A stretch of 64,000 nt of DNA, taken from contig JAMXBB010000001.1 of the NCBI GenBank assembly GCA_024138015.1, positions 137,544,004-137,608,003 of the forward strand, written 5' to 3'. Source of the stretch: Lumnitzera littorea. Its lineage: Eukaryota > Streptophyta > Magnoliopsida > Myrtales > Combretaceae. The stretch's first letter is position 1. Each line of letters begins with the position of its first letter. The translations under genes and the position numbers were made by a program. Below the pieces are notes generated by a model, which saw only the letters and a list, made by a program, of their open reading frames with translations, did no database searches and was not told where the DNA came from. This document shows, piece after piece, positions 23,591 through 36,704 of the stretch.

Positions 23591-24770
23591 TTTTTTTTTT
23601 TTTTTGAGTAATGAAAATATGTATTAAATCCCAACAAAGTCATAACGAAAATACAAATGAAACATCAAGAAGGGTCAGACAGTGAGTCTTGTCTCCATGA
23701 CGGCACAACATTTTGTACTCGACCGGAATCCGACAAAATAAGATTTAAAATAAACATTGGGAAATCTGAGGGAAAGACATGATTTGAACCAAAATGCAAT
23801 CCTTTCTTTGCCAGCAGATCGGCTACCAAATTTGCTTCAGTGGCGATCCTGCAAAAATCAACATTAGTGAAGTACTGCAAAAGAAAATTACATTGTCAGA
23901 TAAAGATTGAGTTTATTCCATCCTAATTACACCCTTTCTCGACAAGGCCAAGGTCTATGGCCATTGAATTGTCAAACTCAATAATAAGGTTCTTCCATCC
24001 ATTATCCTTTGCTAATCGAAGGGCATGAACAATTGCACCCAGTTCAGCTTCAAGTGGCGTGATTCCATTTAGTTTCTTCTAATAACCACCATTTACTTTG
24101 CCTTCATGATTTCCGCAAACCGTTGCTATAGAAGCTTTCTGTCCCTTCCAATCAACCGCAGCATTCGTGTTAATTTTAATCCAGCCTGTGGAGGGTGCAG
24201 ACCAATTGTGATAAATAGGTAATAAGCGTTCCTCATTTTTCTTTCTTTCTTTCTACTAATAGCCCACCATTCATGAGCTTCTTTACGGGACTATACCAGG
24301 TCAGTCGTTGTTGCCTATTTTCGATTTGAAGATGCGCTCGTTTCTTTCTCTCCATATTCCCCTCAAGACAAATAAGAATAAAGTCTCTCTCAAACATGTC
24401 CTATTTCTCCATGGAATTTTACGAACGTAAGAGTTTCATCGGATTCACTTAGTGAAGCCTTCACGATTATTGCTAGAAGGTAGCTCTCCCCGCCCAAATT
24501 GCGTCCAAGCCTGTTTGATCACTGGACAAGATGAAAATAAATGTTGCACAATTTTGATGTCTCTTCTATAGAAAATACAATTTTGGTCCACCATCGTCCC
24601 TCTTTTCACTAAGTTATCTTTCGTTGGCGGCAACCCATTTTGTGTGATGTGCCAAAGAACGTATTGAATACGTGGGATTATAAACCGACTTACATTGGAC
24701 TTTCCCGTTAGCATCTCATGTCCGTCCTGACTTGAGTACAACGATTTGGGCATGTGAGAAATCACCTACA
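23591..24770 (-). mobile_element. 5'-truncated L1-type LINE: RT zinc-binding region, RNase H and poly-A tail
   Basis: On the minus strand a zf-RVT-like region comes first (24445-24765; PRIQYVLWHITQNGLPPT, then C..C, HLFSSCP and W). An RVT_3 RNase H remnant follows (about 23665-24230), with WIKINTNAA where active copies have a catalytic Asp (here Asn), LEAELGAIVHALRLA, a FDNS segment, and TEANLVADLLAKKG near the end. The element closes with a 15-base poly-T on the plus strand (23591-23605), i.e. the poly-A tail of the minus-strand transcript. Internal stops and the loss of everything upstream of the zinc-binding region show it is a dead, 5'-truncated copy. The 5' limit is approximate and no target duplication was found. 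Confidence 0.82.
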
Positions 24771-26700
24771 ATTGAAAACAATGAAACATGAAATTCAGCA
24801 AACGTAAAAACCTGAGACTGCCATAAGAAATATAAGATATTGAAAGGAAACATTGTAATTTTTCTAAAAACTAAAATATAAATGATGAACCAATATTCAA
24901 TAGGATCCAGTCACTTCCAAAGCTCTGGAAACTTCCTTCATGAACTAGCTAATTAACCTCTAAAGTGCTTCGATACGTAAGAGGTATCAAGTTGTTAAAA
25001 TTTCATATTTCAACTAATGCAAGGTGGTTTTTGGAGTCTTATTAGTAATTTAAACTACTCATAAATTTTCATAAAAAAATCAATTGTTTAGTTCTATTAA
25101 GATAGGCAATTTAGCGCAAGACCTACCTGATACAATTTCACGAAAATAGTAAAAGATGAAAACGATAAATTATTTTCATTAATCTTTTCAACATCCTTTT
25201 TTTATTTGCATTCAATAAGTTTTCTATATGTTGTCTCTTTGGTAATCTCTTCAAGAACTAGTAGAGAATGCGGGGAATTAGAGTATTGCTAAATAATATC
25301 CTCTAAGGTCATGCCTCAATTTAATGCGATAGCATAGTTTAACAATTTTTTCGTGATTTACCTTTTTTATTTTTAGTTAGAATTTATCTTCTTTAGTCGT
25401 TTATCAAATTGTAAGTCGCTATATTTAGGACTTCAATAACTTGTTTTGTGGACTACAATTTTATAAATACTTTTGTTCTTTCGTAATCGCTTTAGTAAAC
25501 TCGATAACAATGTTAGAATCAATTCTACATTTTTTTCAATTTATAAACAAGTCCAACTGAAACACAAAATTTGTTTATTGAATTGGTCAAAATAGTGTCG
25601 TCAAAGCCTAACCGGATGGTTGATCCGAACATATAAGGAAGTTAAAACTTAATAAGAAAATCATGTTTGACTAGAAGTTAAACCGAAGATGAACCAAGGT
25701 CAAACTGAGTTGAACTATAGAGATCAATCGGAGTTTAACAACATTGGATCAAGCTATAAGTTTAAGCTTTTAAATGGAATTAATAATGGTTGTCTTATGG
25801 GATGATGTTATCAAGCATGGCCCCATTTGGACCTAGATATTAAATAGATCTGCTAACATGAATTGTTTACCTAAGTGCTAAACCTTGAAAATGCGCCAAT
25901 TTGAATTTTATAGCACATGAGATTAGCTTGATATTGAATAAATTATATTTGAAATAGATTTATTGAGACGGGATCTAATTAATTAAGTCAAATTATATTA
26001 TAATACATAGTTTTAAAAACTCTTTCTTTTATATATATACATATAAATATCATTTTTATGGTATCATTAATCCATTTTCATAATTTTTTGTCATATCCAA
26101 TATAGTTTTAAAAACACCTACCTTTTATATTCTATTATAGCAAATTATTATTCAAAAATTCATTTTAAGTCATTCTTTATGTGAAAATTATATATCATAT
26201 TATAATATATTACAATGTTTATCAATAAATTAATTAATATTTAATTGGATAATACTTTTTAAATAGTAAATAATATATTAAATTATTTTTATATTTGTTA
26301 TTTCAAAAATAAGAAATTTATCATTGTAATTTAAATTTTTATTCGCACATAGTGTAGGCTCTTAACTAGTTTGAATTGATTTTGAAGTTTCGAATTGATG
26401 GGCTTGGAATAGCATAGTTTTAATCATTTTTAGTGATTGCATACATATTAACTAAGCCCAACACACATAGCAACATAATCCTTTTATGCTCTTGAGCTTA
26501 TCTACTTAAATCCATTAGCCCATTATTGTTATCATAAAATGTAAATGATCTCATTGTTAAAAGTAGATGAAATTCGGAGTAGTTGCCAATCTCTATAAAT
26601 GCATTTTCTATACCTCTTTTTCTATAAATGTTATCATGTTAGAAACCAAGATGTTCCTCCATCCATTACCCAAATGCTACAAGCATACGAGCGATAGAAA
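24771..26700. other. Gene-free AT-rich stretch
   Basis: No gene, RNA or clear transposon end was found. Its base composition is uniform and AT-rich. Confidence 0.45.
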
Positions 26701-26701
26701 C

Positions 26702-29700
26702 TGTAATGTCCAACAAAACATTTCTTAATAAAATGTTGTTACTACATGTACACTCAACCTAACCAAGCCTAACACTTCTCATTTTCCAAGAGGAAACAAT
26801 GGAAAACTTCTGTAGTAAGAATCTCAAATGTATACAACATGATATCTAAAAGTAAAGATATGGGGACTTTGGAAGCTAGCCCATCTTTTGTTGTTAAGGA
26901 GGATTGGATAAGAGTAAACAATTACATAAATGGAATTTGTGTAATGCCTTACCTTTTAGGCATTTACTTGAAAATTGTTCTTAACTTTTGAGTGCCTAAA
27001 AATAGTTCATTACTACCATCCCTAAATTAAAGATAAGGTAGAATATGTATTTCACTTGTTATTTAACTTCATAAATACTTGATTCCAAATCTCTTATTAT
27101 ACAATGTAATAAGCCACAACGAAAATCTTTTACGAAAGTAAGCCAAACTCATAATACTACAACCATACAACTCTTGTATAATCTATGATTTTATTACAAG
27201 TATATATATCATGACTACAATTTCTAAACTAAATCTTTTGTAATATAACACTTAAATCTTTTTTTAAGAAATGCTTCCAAGGACTTGATTTGTATCTTGC
27301 TATTAATAACTTCTTCCAAGAACTTGTCTCTTACTAACATTCGAAGTCTTTTTGCCTCTATGGTGTGAAGCCTTGTTTAACTCATCTTGTACTTAAGGAA
27401 AGGACAACTTATCCCCTCAGTTTACTGTAAACTGAGTGAGAGTGGATAAACAAATATAATACAACCGGCATCATATCACAACCATACAGTAAGTTACCAT
27501 TTTAATCATAATATTCTTTAATCCAATAGAGTAATGCAAATGCAACAAACGTATGCCATGCTCATGTACGTAGTATTCATCAGTATTGATATCCTAGCGT
27601 AGCCTAGCAACTCATCCAGTTGGTTGACTTCAACCAAGTATTTAGACATAATCTAAAGTCTAGGAACCTAGCAAAGCAACAATTAGTTACCAAAACTCAG
27701 CAGCCTAATAATAACCACGTAAAGTGTTTGGAAAATCCAATGTATAGCTGGCTTAATAGATTCTATATACTTAAAAACCCAGCTTTTATAAATCAAGTGG
27801 TTCACTTGATAAACCTAATTTTTCATATAAAATCTAAACCTAGCAAAATTTTAGTTTTTAGAAAACTTAACCCATAAGTCCTTTTCGTATCTTGCCGTGC
27901 CGTGTCGTATTGTGCCGTACCATGTCACTAATGCATCAAATCACACACCAAAAAATACCTAACAAATTTAAGCAAGCTTACTCATTGCATATTAGCTCAG
28001 CCTTTACTTAGTATCTTTGTTAGTTCTAAGGCCTCAATATCAGGTTCACTTAAATGAACACCTCAAAATGTAGGGTTAGTTCCTTAATTCTTTTCCAAGT
28101 TAACATAAATCCCAACAAATGTTATGTAAGAACTTAACAACACAATCACAGCAACTAAGTCCAATGTTAAGATATCATTTAGTCGGCAATAGTCATAAAA
28201 AAAAAATTACATAATTCGTCAAGTAGCACATCAAACTCACAACCAAGCTCAACTAAGTTAAAACAACATTAACCTTGCAAAGTTACTAGTAGACAGAAGT
28301 CTACTTAAGGTATACAAATATCCATTGACCTGGCTTGCTGATAGTCCCCAAAGTTACTCGTTAGCACGATGCTCCTCTTCAGCAACTTCACCTAACAAAG
28401 AAGTATAGTATCAAAGTGTGTGTACATATATATTTCGACTTGATCTTATCTTAGTGATACTATAAGTTTGTTCTATTAAGGATATATTTGTTTCAATCTC
28501 CCTCTGACTTAGTCTCTAATCTAGTCTCTAAACTCCTATATGAATTATCCTTTGATTTGGGCTAACTCCATAATTTCTAAATGAATGCTATATGACTTAT
28601 ATCTTAGACTTTACCAAGTAAAAACCGTAAGTATTTTATCTCACTCAGCTTTTAAGTCTATCTTACACAAGAACACTTAAGTGTAGCCTTTGATTATATT
28701 TCTAATTTTGTTTCTGATTCTACTAAAGCACTATGTTCTCTTATAATACTCTCATTTTCAATCAAACCAAGTTAAGATCAATGAGCAACATATCACATGT
28801 AACATTAAATAGGACTCCCCCTTAACTACAATGCTAATTATACAATTTACCTTATTTATCATATTTAGCCAAATATACATAAATAACTTGAAATTACTTA
28901 ATAATTAGCATCCGTAAACCATTAAGTTTGGAAAAAATATATTACACTTAGAAAATTATACTTGTTAAGCTTTAGTAATGAAAAATAACATATTGACATA
29001 AGACATAGCATTTTCAAAGATTCTAGTTTTAGCTCAAATTTACCAAAAATTAGCTAAAATTAGGTAAATAATTAAATAAAGTTATAAGATCCAAACTGAA
29101 TACTTTCAAAATCATGACTTAGCTCCAAAAAAACATTACAAATCATATTCATTAAGAAATTTAATTAAAAACCCATTAATCCTTTAACTTGAAAAATAAG
29201 GCAAATTATGTAAAATAAATTTTATATGCATAGTTTACCAAAAATTCTTTTTTATGTAAATTAAATATATCATATAAAAAATATATACACTAAAAATTAC
29301 CTCAAAATAATATCATATACTATTTTTAAAAATCAATGCAATATAGGGCGATTTCTTTAGGAACCCATATAAGAACTTTTAATTTCAAAATTCTAGGTTG
29401 ATATTCCAATTCCGCATGCAAAAAGCACTTACGAATACCAAGTCTCATAATTTTTTATCATCATTTAGTATTCTTAATAAAATAAACTAGTTTAAAAGCT
29501 AAACTTTACATCATCTTGTCGTTAGAGCTTCAGCCACCATTGGCAAAAGAGGAGTAATCAACCAGACTACCCTTGATCCTAATCATCAACCACCAAAATG
29601 CTACCCAATAGTAAGGCTGCATGTAGCCTTAGGTACCTTATTTCACCTATATTTCCTACTATTTTTGCTATTTTTTTGTAAAAATATTATACCTAATGAA

Positions 29701-30380
29701 TTTAGGAGTGTTTTGTTGTTTTCATCTATCCAAAATGATTCAAAATTCTTCCCACATCTTCCTTTATAGAACTCTAAGTGGTGGAGTTAGGAAATCCAAA
29801 TCCAAGCGTCATTTGTTGGCTAAGTTAGGTTTTATATGCATGTATTTTATTAATTTCTTTAGTGACAACTCACCCTAAAGCCTTTTTCTAATTTTCAAAT
29901 GTGTGTCACGCCATTTACCAGATATATCCAAGTTGCTTCTTCTGTTGTATAATTTTTTTAATAATTTGTAATAATTGAATATTATTTTTAGCTATTATTT
30001 AATATATTATGTTAATATATTTACATATTTAGTACATATAACGCATATAATATAATTAAATAATTACACTACATGGTACTTAATTTAAAACATTATTTTT
30101 ATAAATTAAATAATTTATCTCTAAGTGCTGGTTACATATTGAAGCTCAAATTTTGATTTTCTAATAATTATCAAACAATCACGGTAAAAGTACGTTTTAT
30201 TGAAATTAAATATTATACATACTTCATTTTGAGGAATTAACCTTATAGGACTATTCATCTAACTTTTGTGATCTTATAGTAAAATTTAACTTAATTCGAA
30301 CAATTTTTCCCTAAAGCTCTAAATCATGTCGAATACCTTAACTCGTATCGATATTAAGCAATTAAGGTCTTGTTATACAA
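26702..30380 (-). mobile_element. Old long-LTR sequence, minus orientation (approximate ends)
   Basis: Several landmarks match, in reverse, the long LTRs described further right in this window: an AGTTTAC/GATAAGTTGTCC region near 27405-27436, a CCGTGCCGTG run near 27890-27925, and GGGCGATTTCTTTAGG near 29346 (the reverse of AAGAAATCGCC near 46131). It starts near a TGTAATGTCC phrase, like the TGTAACACTCC end of the solo LTR at 37201. No matching target duplication was found, so both ends are tentative. No coding remnant was seen. Confidence 0.35.
27416..27436. repeat. 21-bp perfect palindrome with 1-base centre
   Basis: CTCAGTTTAC, a single T, then GTAAACTGAG. It lies in the old LTR sequence. 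Confidence 0.9.
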
Positions 30381-30760
30381 CCAAACTCATTTTCCAAGCT
30401 TCCCTTAATAAGTTTGCTTTCGTTATTTTCCCATCTGTACCTTTTTGCTCCCACGTATAATAGAGATAACTCCCTATTCCAAGTCTCAAGTAATAGATCG
30501 AAAACTAGGGTTTCATAATTTGGTTGTTCTTATTTTTTATTATGCATCGATACCTATTTAATTATGATTATGTAAGTGAATTGTATTGTTACAAATGTGT
30601 AATTTTTGCATGTTTGTATTGTTTAATTGTGATTATGCATGTGACATAGAGTTGAATGTGTTTGTCTTAGTTGGTTAAACTACTCTTCTATGCTAATTAG
30701 TTAGACTTTTCTTTATAGTGAATTGCAAGTACGTCTCTTTTTATTAACTTCATATATGTC

Positions 30761-30984
30761 TAACCCCTTGATCCTTGAAATTGAAAGGTGACACCCCATA
30801 TCTTTGGAATATGTGCAATTAGACTCTGTTTTATTATTTTATCTTTGAATAACAAAAATGAAATAACTTAAAATTAAGAAAAGATTCAAAATCAAGGACT
30901 AAATGATCATGTAGAATACCAAATTTACCCTTTTCTTTTTAAGATTTGAGGGTGTCAAAGCTTAATTTCAAAGATAAGGGCTTA
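30761..30984. mobile_element. Small MITE-like element, 224 bp
   Basis: The left end TAACCCCTTGATCCTTGAA and the reverse of the right end TAAGCCCTTATCTTTGAA match, and similarity runs on through a GACACCCC phrase, giving inverted repeats of about 35 bp. TA dinucleotides sit at both outer ends. The interior is non-coding. Its class (Stowaway-like or other) is uncertain. Confidence 0.5.
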
Positions 30985-31626
30985 AGATAAGAGCACATCA
31001 TGTGAACAATAGGAGGTGTATTTATAATTTATCTTATTTGTTGTGCTATATACATACCTTTCAAGTGCCTTTTTGTTTCTCAAGTTGAAATACCCTAGAA
31101 AATAGATTAGACACAATGGCACTCAAGTAATTATACTCCATCTATTTTTCTAGCAATAAGTGGCTAACTCTCTTCTTAAGCCCTAGGCTTGGTCTTTCTT
31201 TTCCTCTCTAAATGTACCAAAACTGTAACCTTAGAATCTCGCGTTGGTTGCTCTCTCTCTCAAATCGAGAATTAACCACAACTAATCTAAGGTAAATCTA
31301 TTTCCTCCATTTTGTACCATTATAATCGTTATCATTGATTAATGAAATTTAATAAGGCTAACTTTTGATCCATTTATGTTTGTTTGAAAGAAAGGGAGTT
31401 TCAATGAAAGCTAAGGAAGAAAAGACTAATCACATCACAATAGTGACATTTCAAAATCCTTACATGAACTTACAAGCGCTTATTAGTAGACCCTAATGAA
31501 ATTTGTTTGTGTTGAAGGGCAAGATCTTGGATTGAGAGATCTAAGGATGATATTGTGATAAATGCAAATTCCTTTCTTTTAATGCTAAGGTAAACTTCAT
31601 TTTGATAAATTTGTTATTAATTTTAG

Positions 31627-32085
31627 CTTTTAATCATAAATTTGAATAATGAGGTTTTAATCATAAAAAATAGTATATGATGTTAAGAACTTATAAAAAG
31701 AACGGATTTTCACACATTCAGATATGTAATTAGAAATAAAAAAAAAAGATCAATTAAAAAGCAATGCTATAAATTAAAAGATTAAGCTAAAATAAACGTA
31801 AAACCAAGTTTAATGCTACAAAAAATGTTTTTATTAATAAATTCTTTCTAGATTTCATCTTAGAACTTAATCATCAATTTGAAGAATGAAACATAATTGA
31901 GGTTTTAATCATAAAAAATCTTATAAAATGTTAAAAGCACATAAAAACAATGAATTTTCACATATTAGAAGTATTATCTTATTGAAAGAAATCGATTAAA
32001 AATAGTGTTATGGAATAAAAAAAAATTAAGCTAAGATGTATGTAGAACAAATTTAAAGTATGAACATGCAAAATTTTGAAGATTT
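31627..32085 (+). repeat. Degenerate tandem duplication, period about 240 bp
   Basis: The phrase GAGGTTTTAATCATAAAAAAT occurs in both halves (near 31650 and 31900), followed in both by a run through ATGTTAA, TTTTCACA, GATTAAGCTAA and a GTA-AAC phrase. The copies have clearly diverged. Confidence 0.6.
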
Positions 32086-32584
32086 AGAAGGAAGAAGACA
32101 AACTAGGAAGAATTACAATCAATCATAGACATAACTTGATCAATTGGACTTTCTATAAGGAAGAATCAGCTAACCTAAATTATAGGCCGATTGATCAACC
32201 TAGTGGACCCAATTGATTGCTTAGTTGATTGCCCCACCTCGGTTGATTACACATATCCTTAAGCTAACTATCATGTGCTAAGGGACTGATAGTAAACCTA
32301 TTTAAGAAACAATTAGGCATGATGAGTGAATAATTAATCAATAGGCTCAACAATCATAATTTTCAACCCATAAGATATTGATTTATGATACATGTTACAT
32401 AAATTAGAATTTCATTTGCGTTAATAATAAGAACCTAAGTTGATGTTAGGTACATGGTTTACTAATTATTTGTTGTTGTGCGTGTAAGATTATATTTTAT
32501 TGTAAATATTACATGATATGTAATATGCTTGTTATGAGATACTATTATGATATAATTTATATGTTTAGCCATAGGTTTTGGAAA

Positions 32585-32812
32585 ATACTCATTATGAAAT
32601 ATTGTTATTGCATGATGGATACTATGAGATCTTAAAACTTCTCCATCCAGATATGGTCTTGGAAATGAGGGCTCATACATTCATTGAATAAATTCGTTAT
32701 GAGGTCTTGGAATCTTCAGATTTTCTACTATTATGAGGTCTTAGATTTTTCAGTTTAAACTATTATGAGATCTTAGAATCTTCAAATTCAAATCATTAAA
32801 GGTCCTGGGATA
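32585..32812 (+). repeat. Degenerate tandem repeat, period about 33-35 bp
   Basis: Units share TATGAGGTCTTGGAATCTTCA: near 32697, 32733 and 32764, with weaker units near 32585 and 32654. It is non-coding. Confidence 0.6.
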
Positions 32813-33424
32813 TGAGGATCCAATTTGAGATTGAATCAGTTTTATAGTAGAAATTTAACAACTAAATTTATTTTAAGTTGAAAGTTTGACAACTGTCATG
32901 GTTTTACTCATATACTATGAGCTAGCGATTAGGTCAAAGAAATGAGATGCCTTTATTAGAAATGTTTTAAGGATATTAGACTTAGTAAACTTTTAACAGG
33001 GATTAAGACCAATCCACCAGTCTTTGCCTTTACTCAATTAGCATGTACACTTAGTAGACTCATCTATAGGTTTTATATATGTACATATGCTTGCATATAT
33101 GTATATATACATGCTGCATCTTATCGATTGAATAATAAAAGTGATTCAAAGGATCTCATGATAGTTCATCTCAGAGTTATTCGATGAATGAAGATGAATC
33201 CTAAAATCTATAAATAATTGTTTTCTCCTCTCACAATTCAGAAGATTGAGACAAATATCATTATGCTGCTAAAACTCTACCATCAAGGATCAATCATGTA
33301 TCCAAGAAAAGCATTTAGCTCCCACTCAAATACTATAAAGTCAATACTTTAAACTCCTTGACCTATCATAAGGGCACGATGCTATTGAGATTGCATATAC
33401 TTTGTAGAAGAATTATAACAAAGA

Positions 33425-33695
33425 TGACCAATGTTTATGAATAAGTTTAAATAGAGGATTAAAATTTCATGAAGTTTCAAATAAGAGATTAACATTCTAT
33501 AAAACGGCTCAAATAAGAGATTCATAATAGTCAATCTATAAAATTATTTGAATTACTTTATGAAACATTGATTTTTTATTTACAATTTTCAAAACGTTAA
33601 TTTCTTTTAAACCACTTTATAAAATAATGATTCTTTATTTAAACTTTTTAAAATGTTAATCCCCTATTTGAATATATTCCTAAATGTCGATTCCC
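33425..33695. repeat. Inverted repeat with ~120-bp imperfect arms
   Basis: The left arm (about 33428-33545; AGTTTAAATAGAGGATTAA, AATAAGAGATTAACATT) is matched by the reverse of the right arm (about 33555-33695; CAAATAGGGGATTAACATTTT). Each arm is made of shorter similar units of about 45-50 bp. A transcript could form a long imperfect hairpin. Confidence 0.6.
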
Positions 33696-33997
33696 TCTAT
33701 TATAATTCTCTCTGTACTTCCTTCCACGCCTCCCTCCAACTAGGTCCCTTTACATATTATCATATAGACGCCTCTCTAAGGTGATCTAAAGCACTGGATC
33801 ATGCAATCCACACGTAGTTGGCATTACTTCATACATAACTTAGAAAAAAATATTATTATCGTAAAATTTATTATACACTTCAATACTTTATAAAAAGCCA
33901 AGTATATAAAATATGCATAAATTTCTTTCTTTTAAGCCCTCATTGTCATCGAAAAACCCATCAATATTTTCCTATTTTATTTTCCATATGCAATGAC

Positions 33998-34123
33998 TTA
34001 AAAGCTCCACATGGCTGTGAAGTTCTTGAGAGTGCAATGATTTCTCCTACTAAATAGCCGCCCACCGTAGCTATCACCATGCACCTCCGAATGATTGCCT
34101 TTTATGTAGCAATTTCCTCCGAC
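33998..34123 (-). other. Possible orphan last exon, minus strand
   Basis: On the minus strand a plausible 3' splice site (ATTATTATTGTTTCAG) is followed directly by a 41-codon open frame ending in TAA. The stretch is richer in GC than its surroundings and has a peptide containing GNHSEVHGDSYGG. No family was recognised and no upstream exon was found before the neighbouring plus-strand gene at 35284, so this may be a gene fragment or chance. Confidence 0.2.
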
Positions 34124-35126
34124 CTGAAACAATAATAACGTCTACCTAAAACATAATTATCGGTAAACATCCGTGAGCGGTCTTTACCAGCTAAAATTGG
34201 CTTATATATTTAGTAGTTATGATGGATAACTATTGTTAATGAATGACTTAAAAACACTCCTTAATACAATTCAACGTAACATTAAAGGTCACTCATTAAC
34301 ATGACCCAAGATAATATTAGTTAAAAAACCCTACAAAAGAAGGTAACTTTCATTTATTTATTTTTTTGCCAATTAAAATGGTTACGGTCTTACGTTTATT
34401 ATGTCAATATGCCCCTGAGCCTATACTTTCATATAAATTTTTATTGTTTATATTTAATTTTTTACTTGTATTAGAATATTAATTATGAAATTATCTTATC
34501 TGTAGTACTCCTAGAAATCGGTGGGTAAATCTTCTTTGCGTAGTGAAGTTCCTTTTTCATTTTTATGGTTGTGTGTAAAAGATGCAAGGTCCATTATTAG
34601 GTGAAGTTGGAATACATTTTAATCAACTGATTAAACTCTATTCAACCAAAAAAGTTGAGTAAACTTTATACCTGTCCATCTAAATCTCACTACTAATTAT
34701 TACAAAACACCCATTAATTGGTATCCTAGGAGTGCTTGTTAAGCACTTAAAACAGAAATATCTAGAATTTGTACCATCGATTATACATTTTACTAAAATA
34801 AGAGTATAAAAAACTGAAAAATTTCTTTAGTTAACTTTTCATACGTAATTTCTATACCCATTAATATTTTCCTTATTGAAATAGGCATGAGTAGAATTGA
34901 ATAAATCAAGAAGGATAAAAGAGAGAGAGAGAGAGATTATTTTTAATGTTTCCTAAGAAAGGAACAACATTGGTCACCACATCTCTTCATGTTAGCTCAA
35001 TGAAGCAAAATACAAAAAAGGGTATATGTATTACCCAAAAAAAGCGGGGTATATGATTGGGTTCATCTCATAAGTCACTAGAAAACAACATCACGTCATT
35101 TATGTCATTTCATGAAAAATGAAGGG

Positions 35127-35132
35127 CACGTG
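35127..35132 (+). promoter_or_regulatory. G-box upstream of the small-protein gene
   Basis: CACGTG lies about 150 bp before the start codon and 59 bp before the TATA box, a common plant promoter position. Confidence 0.45.
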
Positions 35133-35190
35133 AGGAAAACCAACTACAAATAAATATTATTATTATTATATAACTAGAATAATAAACTTG

Positions 35191-35197
35191 TATATAA
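35191..35197 (+). promoter_or_regulatory. TATA box of the small-protein gene
   Basis: TATATAA lies 87-93 bp before the start codon. Transcription would begin near 35225 with a leader of about 60 bases. Confidence 0.6.
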
Positions 35198-35283
35198 CTT
35201 CGAGATCTTAGTAGCACAACTTAAATAAAAAAGCTTGTCAAACATCCACATCTCCTGCTACAAGCTCCATTCTCTCTCATTCC

Positions 35284-36704
35284 ATGGCCTCTAGCTGCAT
35301 TGCTTCCTTCAATCCCAGATCGAACCCGGATCGGCATAAGGTCCGAAATTCATCGATCCCTGGTTGTGGGAAGCTTGATGCCATGGCCATGTGGTTCATA
35401 AACGGTGTGGCAGCTGCCTTTTTTGCATCTCTGGAGAGATGTTCTTGTGTACACATTGGCACCAAAGATGATGGAGATGATGCTACTGATGTGCCTCTCA
35501 TTATTTACCAGGACCGAGATATCCGATGCAACCACGGGATCACTAGCCGGAGAAGAAGGGATGTGAATTGGAAGAAAAACGAAGCATTCGTTGAGGAGGA
35601 CCAAAAGGATACGTGGTAAGACGATTTCGAAAAATGTCATATACCATATCGAGAACACGAGTAATTGAAAATGGATGGTTCTTTTAAGTTGCTTGTATAT
35701 GATGTGTTCAATTACTGATTATTGTATTCTTTTGCAATGTAATTAGTAGGAAAAGGGTGTTTGATAAGGAGCTACATGATTTATAATTTCTTGTGTTAAG
35801 AGAAATGGAGAGTATTAGATCTGCTGGACAAGATCTCTCTCAAAATGTACTTGTCCACTATGGACACAGTGGAAATTATTAGTTTTTTTTTTATATATAT
35901 ATATACTTTTGTCGTTTTTATTTCTATTTTTTAAATAATTCCAATCTGATATATGATTTTTTTTTTTTTCTCTTTGTGCGATATTTTGGTTTATTTCTTA
36001 GTTAGGTTTTGTTTAATATTTTTGGATCTATTTGGAGTTCTATCTCATATGGGTTACTTGGAGAAGATACTAATGCAAGCACTTGTCAGATTTATATAAG
36101 TATTTATTTTGGCTTATTTACATTTTTTTTTAAAGAATTTAGTTGCCGTTCAATTTTTATAGACATTGGATTCTAAGTTATGTAATTTGGATGAATGGGT
36201 CCAGAAAGATGCCCACAAGAGAACAAGACAAAGGGGATCAATCAACTCGAACTGGAGTTAGAAGATAATATTATTGCACATGAGCTGACATGTTGACCGT
36301 TTCCTTACTTCTTTTTATTTTTTAATTTATTTTAACAACATTATATATTACAACTTAAAACAGAAAGGATCTAAACTTATCAATATTTATATAAATAGAT
36401 TACAAATACATTACCATCTCCCCACTTTATTGATACTTATAATAACAATTTTTTTTTTTATAATAAAAAGAGATATTATTTTGCCAATTCAGTCATAAAT
36501 AACCAACATATTAACACTTTCTATAAAGTAGCGACGAAAGGTATAATTTATATAAATCTTTCCATTTTGCTATTTGATCTCATCTGATTTAATGTTGTAA
36601 AGCTATTTACTCGATTGTGTACATTTCTAAAACATTATATCATCGCCAAATTGCACAGGAAAGAATGGCTGCTGAGGACTATGGAGTTTACCTTTGACAG
36701 ATAA
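35284..36704 (+). CDS. Small uncharacterised plant protein, 125 aa, probably two exons
   Basis: Exon 1 is 35284-35615. The start sits in a good context (TTCCATGGCC). I propose a GT-AG intron 35616-36658 (GTAAGA...TTGCACAG) leading to a last exon 36659-36704 that adds KEWLLRTMEFTFDR and ends in TAA, giving 125 residues. Without splicing the frame ends at 35619 with 111 residues. Features seen: a basic N-terminus, then GKLDAMAMWFINGVAAAFF (residues 29-47) followed by ASLERCSC, an acidic DDGDD run (62-66), and a basic RRRR run (89-92). The MAMWFING..AAFFASLERCSC block has the look of a small plant-specific protein family of unknown role, from memory rather than a search. The hydrophobic block is too short and mixed for a confident membrane segment. 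The TATA box and G-box upstream support a real gene. Function unknown. Confidence 0.6.

Noticed and set aside
26702..30380. A complete LTR element with both ends
   Set aside because: The candidate ends (TGTAATGTCC and GTTATACA) lack a matching target duplication, so only a low-confidence LTR-like call is made.
32585..32812. Possible CRISPR-like spaced repeats
   Set aside because: Units are adjacent, drifting and lack unique spacers; the host is a plant.
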